Origin: Neelides folsomi
Taxonomy: Eukaryota; Arthropoda; Collembola; Neelipleona; Neelidae
Assembly (NCBI GenBank): GCA_034687125.1
Contig: JAQGBZ010000001.1
Location: 186,001 to 250,000 of the forward strand
DNA length: 64,000 nt
Direction: 5' to 3'
The notes beneath the pieces are model-generated. The model searched no databases. It worked only from the letters and a program-made list of their open reading frames with translations, and was not told where the DNA came from. Position numbers and translations under genes: made by a program. Numbering within the stretch: the first letter of the stretch is position 1; every line of letters starts with the position of its first letter. This document shows, piece after piece, positions 59,203 through 64,000 of this stretch.

Positions 59203-61627
59203 TTAGCGGACAAATGATATTTTGGGGACAAATCCATTTTTCCAGTCGGCCGTATAAGTGACGATTTGAGTTTTCCCATCAGGTAGCAGAATTCGGTATT
59301 CTCCCTGAACCACGTCACCGTCGCTCTTGGCCTTATGGGAGTAATCGTTTCCTTGGTTGTCTTTCACTTTGTAATCAAAGTCAAATGGCATTCCGGGTTC
59401 ATGATGGTGGTCATCATGGTGATCATGATGCTCATGGTTCTCTTGCGGTGGGGTCTTCTCGTGATTATGACTGCTCTGTTCAGTCACTCGCTTTTAAAAT
59501 AAGAACAGTAATGATAAATTAAAAGCAAAGTACAAAAATAAAGAGAGTTGAACTTTTAACTAACAAAAAATTAAGCATTAGAATTAGAAGAAAAAGCTTT
59601 TATTTTTATTTGCAAATACATAAAGTCAACAACGCGCATTCGTTCCATATGTCCCATTAATTTTGTCTGGGTTGCAAAATGGTGGCAAAATTTCCAATCA
59701 TCCTTACAAGTTGAAGTTTGGACATAATCAAATCATGGAAGAAATTATTGAAATTAGGAGTACTCACGGTGGGCTGTGTATGTTGTTGGCTCGGTGGAAC
59801 AGCTCGTTGGGTTGTTGTGATAGTTGGGAAAATCCCACCGGAATCCTTAATTTCACTTGTCAAGTATGGGAATGCCGTCGTGATGATCGGGGCAGCCGTT
59901 CTTGACGTTGAACCACCTGTTGTTTGAGGTGGAAGATATGTCGCAGGAGGTTGCGTCAACGGTGGTGGCGTCGTCGTCGTAGTTGTTGTTGTGGGTCTTG
60001 TTGTAATTGTGGTCGATGTTGTTGTTGTGGGCCTTGTGGTTGTGGTTGTTGGTGTAGTTGTGGTGGTCGTTGTCGAAGGCGGAATATAAGTTGGAGGTGG
60101 TTGAGTAGATGAAGGAGGGGGAGGAGAAGTATATGGAGCCTGAGTTGAAGGAGGAATATAAGTTGGTGGAATATATGTTGGAGGTGGCTGAGTGGATGGA
60201 GGCGGAGGAGGGGAAGTATAGGGAGCTGCAGTTGACGGAGGTATATAAGTTGGTGGAGGATGCGTAATTGGTGGTGAGGTTGACGATGGTTGAGGTGAAT
60301 TAGTGGAAGTTGGATGGTACGTTGTGACTGGAGGGATATAAGTTGTCGGTGAAGTTATGATAGGTGGAGCCGTGGTTGAAGGGCTCGTTGGTGGTTGAGT
60401 TGGTGGCTGCGTTGGTGGTTGAGTTGGTGGCTGAGTGGGTGGCTGAGTTGGTTTTGTATACACATAACCCTGCGTTGGTGGCTGGGTCGGTGGCTGTGTA
60501 GGTGGTTGCGTTGGTGGCTGAGTTGGTGGTTGCGTTGGTGGCTGAGTGGGTGGCGGAGTTGGTTTTGTATAAACGTATCCTTGAGTTGGTGGCTGCGTTG
60601 GTGGCTGAGTGGGTGGCTGAGTTGGTTTTGTATACACATAACCCTGCGTCGGTGGCTGTGTAGGTGGTTGCGTTGGTGGCTGAGTTGGTGGCTGAGTGGG
60701 TGGCTGAGTTGGTTTTGTATACACATAACCCTGCGTTGGTGGCTGGGTCGGTGGCTGTGTAGGTGGTTGCGTTGGTGGCTGAGTTGGTGGTTGAGTTGGT
60801 TTTGTATAAACGTAACCTTGCTGTAGAGGATTCGTCCTTTGGGTCACAATTGGTGGTTGAGTTGATGGAGGTTGTGTTACTGGACCCGGAGGAGGTGGAT
60901 AATTATAACTGGGAGAATTTGTTGGAGCTGGAGCGTAACTGCTTTGCGGAATTGGAGCATAAGTTGGAGGATTTGTTGGCAAAGGTTCTTTAGTAGTTAA
61001 ATAGACAATGGGAGCATAAGTTTCTTGAGGATAAGACTGCTGAGGTCCAGAAGTTGCAACAGGAGCTGGATAAGCTTGCGGTGCATAACTTGGTTGTGGC
61101 TGTGGTTGTTGTGGAGGAGGAGGATAAGAAAGACTTGGAGAATTCTCAGGTTTTTTGTAAATGTATCCAGCAGTCTGAGATCCTTGTTGTTGTTGTTGTT
61201 GTTGTTGCTGTTGTTGCACTGGAGGACCGTTATAACCAGCAAAGGTCTTTTGCGTTATACTTGGCGGTGGAGCTGGCGGAGGTGAAGATCGAACAGGAGC
61301 TTGAGGTTGATTGTACGCATTTTGATAGTTGGCTGAAGGAGGCTGTTCGTATGTTGGAAGAGTTGGCAAAGGTTCATTCTGCCAGATCAAATAAAAAAAT
61401 ACTTAAAAAATTAAATTAAATTAAATAAATTTTAACATTATGGTATTCGATGAACTCAGGTCTTACTAACTTTACTTGTTACATATTTCTTAATTATTCA
61501 ATACATGATAAATTTTCACCTGAGAAAACATCGAGTTTTGGCCTGGCTCTGGATTGAAGCTCGGAACATTGTACCCTTGTCCATGGACAAAAACGAGTTG
61601 AGCGATTATCAATATTAGTCGCCTCAT
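59203..61627 (-). CDS. Pro/Thr-rich cuticle protein with C-terminal chitin-binding RR domain
   Basis: Three exons (61627-61520, 61378-59768, 59490-59203) give 668 aa. Residues 1-17 are a signal peptide (MRRLILIIAQLVFVHGQ). Next come about 500 residues low in complexity: a Gln run coded by CAA repeats (about 61188-61215), Tyr/Pro blocks, then an array at about 60395-60830 of GYVYTKP followed by many QPPT units, then SPPPP and Thr runs. The last exon has a His/Asp-rich stretch and an RR domain, FDFDYKVKDNQGNDYSHKA then GEYRILLPDGKTQIVTYTAD and GFVPKISF, fitting the Rebers-Riddiford consensus. It is secreted and probably binds chitin in cuticle. Mucin-like O-glycosylation of the PT repeats is plausible. 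It resembles long proresilin-like cuticle proteins but has no match that I can name. Confidence 0.9.
60395..60830 (-). repeat. Coding minisatellite of QPPT and GYVYTKP units
   Basis: Twelve-base units coding Q-P-P-T are repeated dozens of times, interrupted about five times by a longer unit coding GYVYTKP. Copies differ only slightly, pointing to recent expansion or gene conversion. Allele length is likely to vary, and assembly errors are possible here. Confidence 0.9.
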
Positions 61628-62944
61628 CTGCAATAATAAATAAACTCACATTCAGGATATAAGAAAAAACATTGAATTAAACTTCGAATTAAACCTTAAT
61701 GGCTTTAACTTGTATTAATATAAAAATTGAAATTTGGATGAGATTAGTATTCTTATATAATCTAGGAATATAAGTGTAATCTTAAGCTTATAAAAGTTTA
61801 GCTCTTACTTTTCTTTGTGCTCAATCCAAGGAGCGAAGTTAACAAATGAAAGATTTGGTTAGCAGTTTTATTATTAAAATATGAGACCTATTTCGAGTCG
61901 ACCTTACAATCAATTAAGAGGTGCATGAGTGTTGACACCTCTCCGTCTCAATATTTCAAAATGAATACAATTGAGTGGACCAAGTAAGTTTATATAGACA
62001 CTCCGGAATTGTTGGAGGAACGCATAATCAAGCAAAACTAATAGACCATTGGGATTCCGTCCGTCGATGGGGGATTTTTTGGCAGTCAGTTGGATTGAGT
62101 AATCCGAGTTATTACCTATGTTAATTACCACCATACTTGAGAATTGAGAAGATCCAAAGGGGAAAGTGTTTTAAATTAGAGGCTCATCCCAAATCCCAAT
62201 GCACACCTAAAGGCTACATTTTAATAAAAGGTGTATTAATAGTAAAACAGCCTCTATTCAAATTCGCAAGGTCCGTTTTAATGAACCTGTAAAATAAACG
62301 TTTTTGCTTTTTCTTATATAATGTCCGGATTGTCTTACAACTTACAATGAAATCTGCCCACGCAGATGAACATTTAAATGTTAAATCCACGTCTTTGTCA
62401 GCAGATAAAGGATGAATTATTTGTCACCTCTTTGTGTTATTCATTTAGAACAATTTCCAAATTGCATTCAAGTCTCAAATATTATGCAGATGAACTTCAT
62501 TGCATTTTCTGGTAATTTGTATTCAATATATAATGAATTTAATAGTCAAATTAAAAACTTTATTTGGTCGTAAAACCAACGCTCAATTAAACGTTTTTAT
62601 GTGCGGAAAATCTGAATGAGTTCAAATGTCACAATCGGAAATTGTCATTTGGTGTTCTATATTAACTAATTAAATCACTCATATTATAATAAAATTATTA
62701 TATTACTAATTAAATCATTAGTCCATAAACTAATTAACTGAAATTGAAACTGTCTAATTTAAATGCTCCCAATTAAAGTTTGTACTATATTGGGGCATAC
62801 TAAAACATCTTTTTGATATGCGTCTGAAATGGGGATATTTTTCACCAAAAGCTTGAGCTGCACATTTCATTTTCCTGAACTGAAGTGAAGGCTCCATGAG
62901 CGCCGCTTGACTTGAGAGAAAATTGACCATCGGAATCTTTTGAG
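61628..62944. other. Intergenic, shared upstream region of cuticle and nibrin genes
   Basis: The divergent starts of the cuticle gene (minus) and nibrin (plus) border this stretch. A likely nibrin leader exon ends at 62944 (GAG before GTCAGT). It contains a tiny upstream frame (ATG AGC GCC GCT TGA) near 62898. No TATA box was recognised. Confidence 0.5.
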
Positions 62945-63050
62945 GTCAGTCCTTTCTAGTTGCAAATTATTTCAATTATCGCTTATTTTTCATCCTACTC
63001 AAATTCATTTTTTGTTTTTAGGTCCCGGAGGTCATTTTGAGTCATTCAAA

Positions 63051-64000
63051 ATGATGAAACTACGGAACACGAAAAAGGTCAATGAAGGTACCAATTTATT
63101 ATTTATTATTACTCATATTCAACTCTTATTTTGCTAATAATATTCGATTTAATTTGGTTGTTTATGTTTTAAGAGTATGGCATTATTGGGTCTAAGAAGT
63201 ATGAAGTTGGGAGGAAGGCAGGAGATATTTCGTTTCCGGATGATAATTCAATTTCACGGAACCATGCAGAAATAATTCTTTATCATCCAATCGAGAATCT
63301 TGTAAAAAATTAATTTGCATTTTTTCAGTTAAATTTTTTTTATTTAACTATTGTTTAATGTTTTTATTAAATTGATGATTTAGAGTAATGTGGCACTGAC
63401 GCCTTATCTAAAAGTTCTCGATATCGGCTCAAAATTCGGAACTTATGCTAATGATGAAATCGAGAAGAAGAAGCCATTAAAGAAAAGTGTAGCCCAGGTC
63501 CTTCATCATGGAGATCGAATCCGATTCGGCCTCCAATGGAATGAATACAAGTACGTTTATATTATTTTATTAGCTATAACTTTAACTATTCCAATAGCTT
63601 CATTATTTTCTTCATTATGCAAAGATATGTCAAAACATTTCCGTTACTTGAATCTTAAATCAATGCAAAATCTTACAAATTAAATTAGCAACTATCCATT
63701 TAGAATTCTTAAAACATGACCGAAATTTTAAACTTGTTTTATTTAAACAGGGTTGAGTATACTCCATTATGTGTTACTCCATCCGCTCTCACTGACTCTC
63801 AAAGGTTGAAATCAACCATTTGGAAACTCGGTGGTCATTTGGTTAATGAATGGACCCAAGGTTGCAACTACGTCGTTATGGACTCGTTAACATTAACGAT
63901 CAAGGCAGTTTGTGCCATATTGGCTGGTAAACACATCGTGACCTCCTCGTTCTTCCTCGACTACATGAATAGCGTCGAGACACGCAAACAGAAGAAACCA
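63051..64000 (+). CDS. NBN: Nibrin (NBS1), N-terminal part, cut by the window end
   Basis: Nibrin is the regulatory subunit of the MRE11-RAD50-NBS1 complex that senses DNA breaks and recruits ATM. Exons 63051-63087, 63174-63301, 63384-63550 and 63751 to beyond 64000 join in phase. The FHA domain is complete: KYEVGRKAGDISFPDD, then SISRNHAEI (the phosphopeptide-binding Arg, Ser, Asn and His), then KFGTYAND. The following BRCT begins LKSTIWKLGGHLVNEW and continues through CNYVVMDSLTLTIKAVCAILAGK. The start could be either of two adjacent Met codons (63051 or 63054). The MRE11- and ATM-binding C-terminus is outside the window. A leader intron (about 62945-63020) precedes it. Confidence 0.93.

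Noticed and set aside
60355-61419. Trp/Arg- and Leu-rich frames opposite or out of frame with the cuticle gene
   Set aside because: They are readings of the QPPT and CAA repeats in other frames; repeats keep all frames open.
1-64000. tRNA genes, rRNA genes, CRISPR arrays, operons
   Set aside because: No cloverleaf with A- and B-box matches, no rRNA-like stretch and no spaced direct-repeat array was seen; eukaryotic gene structure makes the last two unlikely.

Overview
The window is nuclear DNA from an animal, almost certainly an arthropod. Genes are split by short GT-AG introns (mostly 50-250 bp). A gene at 59.2-61.6 kb ends in an arthropod Rebers-Riddiford chitin-binding domain, and two putative core promoters carry the arthropod TCAGT initiator. 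The DNA is AT-rich and strewn with Tc1/mariner, hAT and other terminal-inverted-repeat elements. A copepod crustacean would fit the alanine/lysine-rich tail on eL33, the element load and the base composition, but genus and even class are inference.

Layout. 1-11.7 kb is gene-poor. 11.7-13.4 kb holds an internally deleted Tc1/mariner copy next to a decayed LINE ORF1-like fragment. 13.7-23.6 kb is dense: DRC9/IQCG (-), an uncharacterised Lys/Glu-rich protein (-), ribosomal protein eL33/RPL35A (+), BCS1 (-), a decayed retroelement tail (-) and a single-exon bZIP protein (+). 27.0-28.2 kb is metaxin-2 (+). 29.2-34.6 kb is a 13-exon TTC14 with a very long Lys- and Arg/Ser-rich tail (-). 35.7-38.6 kb is cyclin B3 (+) behind a CCAAT/CHR-type promoter. 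39.9-41.8 kb contains a MITE-like element and a second element nested inside a third. 42.0-42.7 kb is the RNA polymerase II subunit RPB11 (-). 43.9-47.3 kb is a secreted or membrane His/Gly-rich protein whose likely promoter lies about 2.2 kb upstream (-). 47.4-57.3 kb is gene-poor and carries a hAT MITE with an intact 8-bp target duplication. 57.3-58.4 kb is TAF9 (-), 59.2-61.6 kb the Pro/Thr-rich cuticle protein (-), and 63.05 kb to the window end the FHA/BRCT half of nibrin (+).

The genes are mostly unrelated housekeeping loci: translation (eL33), mitochondria (BCS1 for complex III, metaxin-2 for outer-membrane import), transcription (RPB11, TAF9, bZIP), cell cycle and DNA repair (cyclin B3, nibrin), RNA-linked TTC14, axoneme (DRC9) and cuticle. 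No operon-like cluster, CRISPR array or convincing tRNA gene was seen. Exon boundaries were read by eye from GT-AG sites; codon phase was checked across every junction and every full-length model sums to a multiple of three. The most interesting points are the alternative 3' exon of DRC9, the TTC14 tail, the nested transposon, the cyclin B3 promoter, the uncharacterised His/Gly-rich membrane protein and several strong hairpins.
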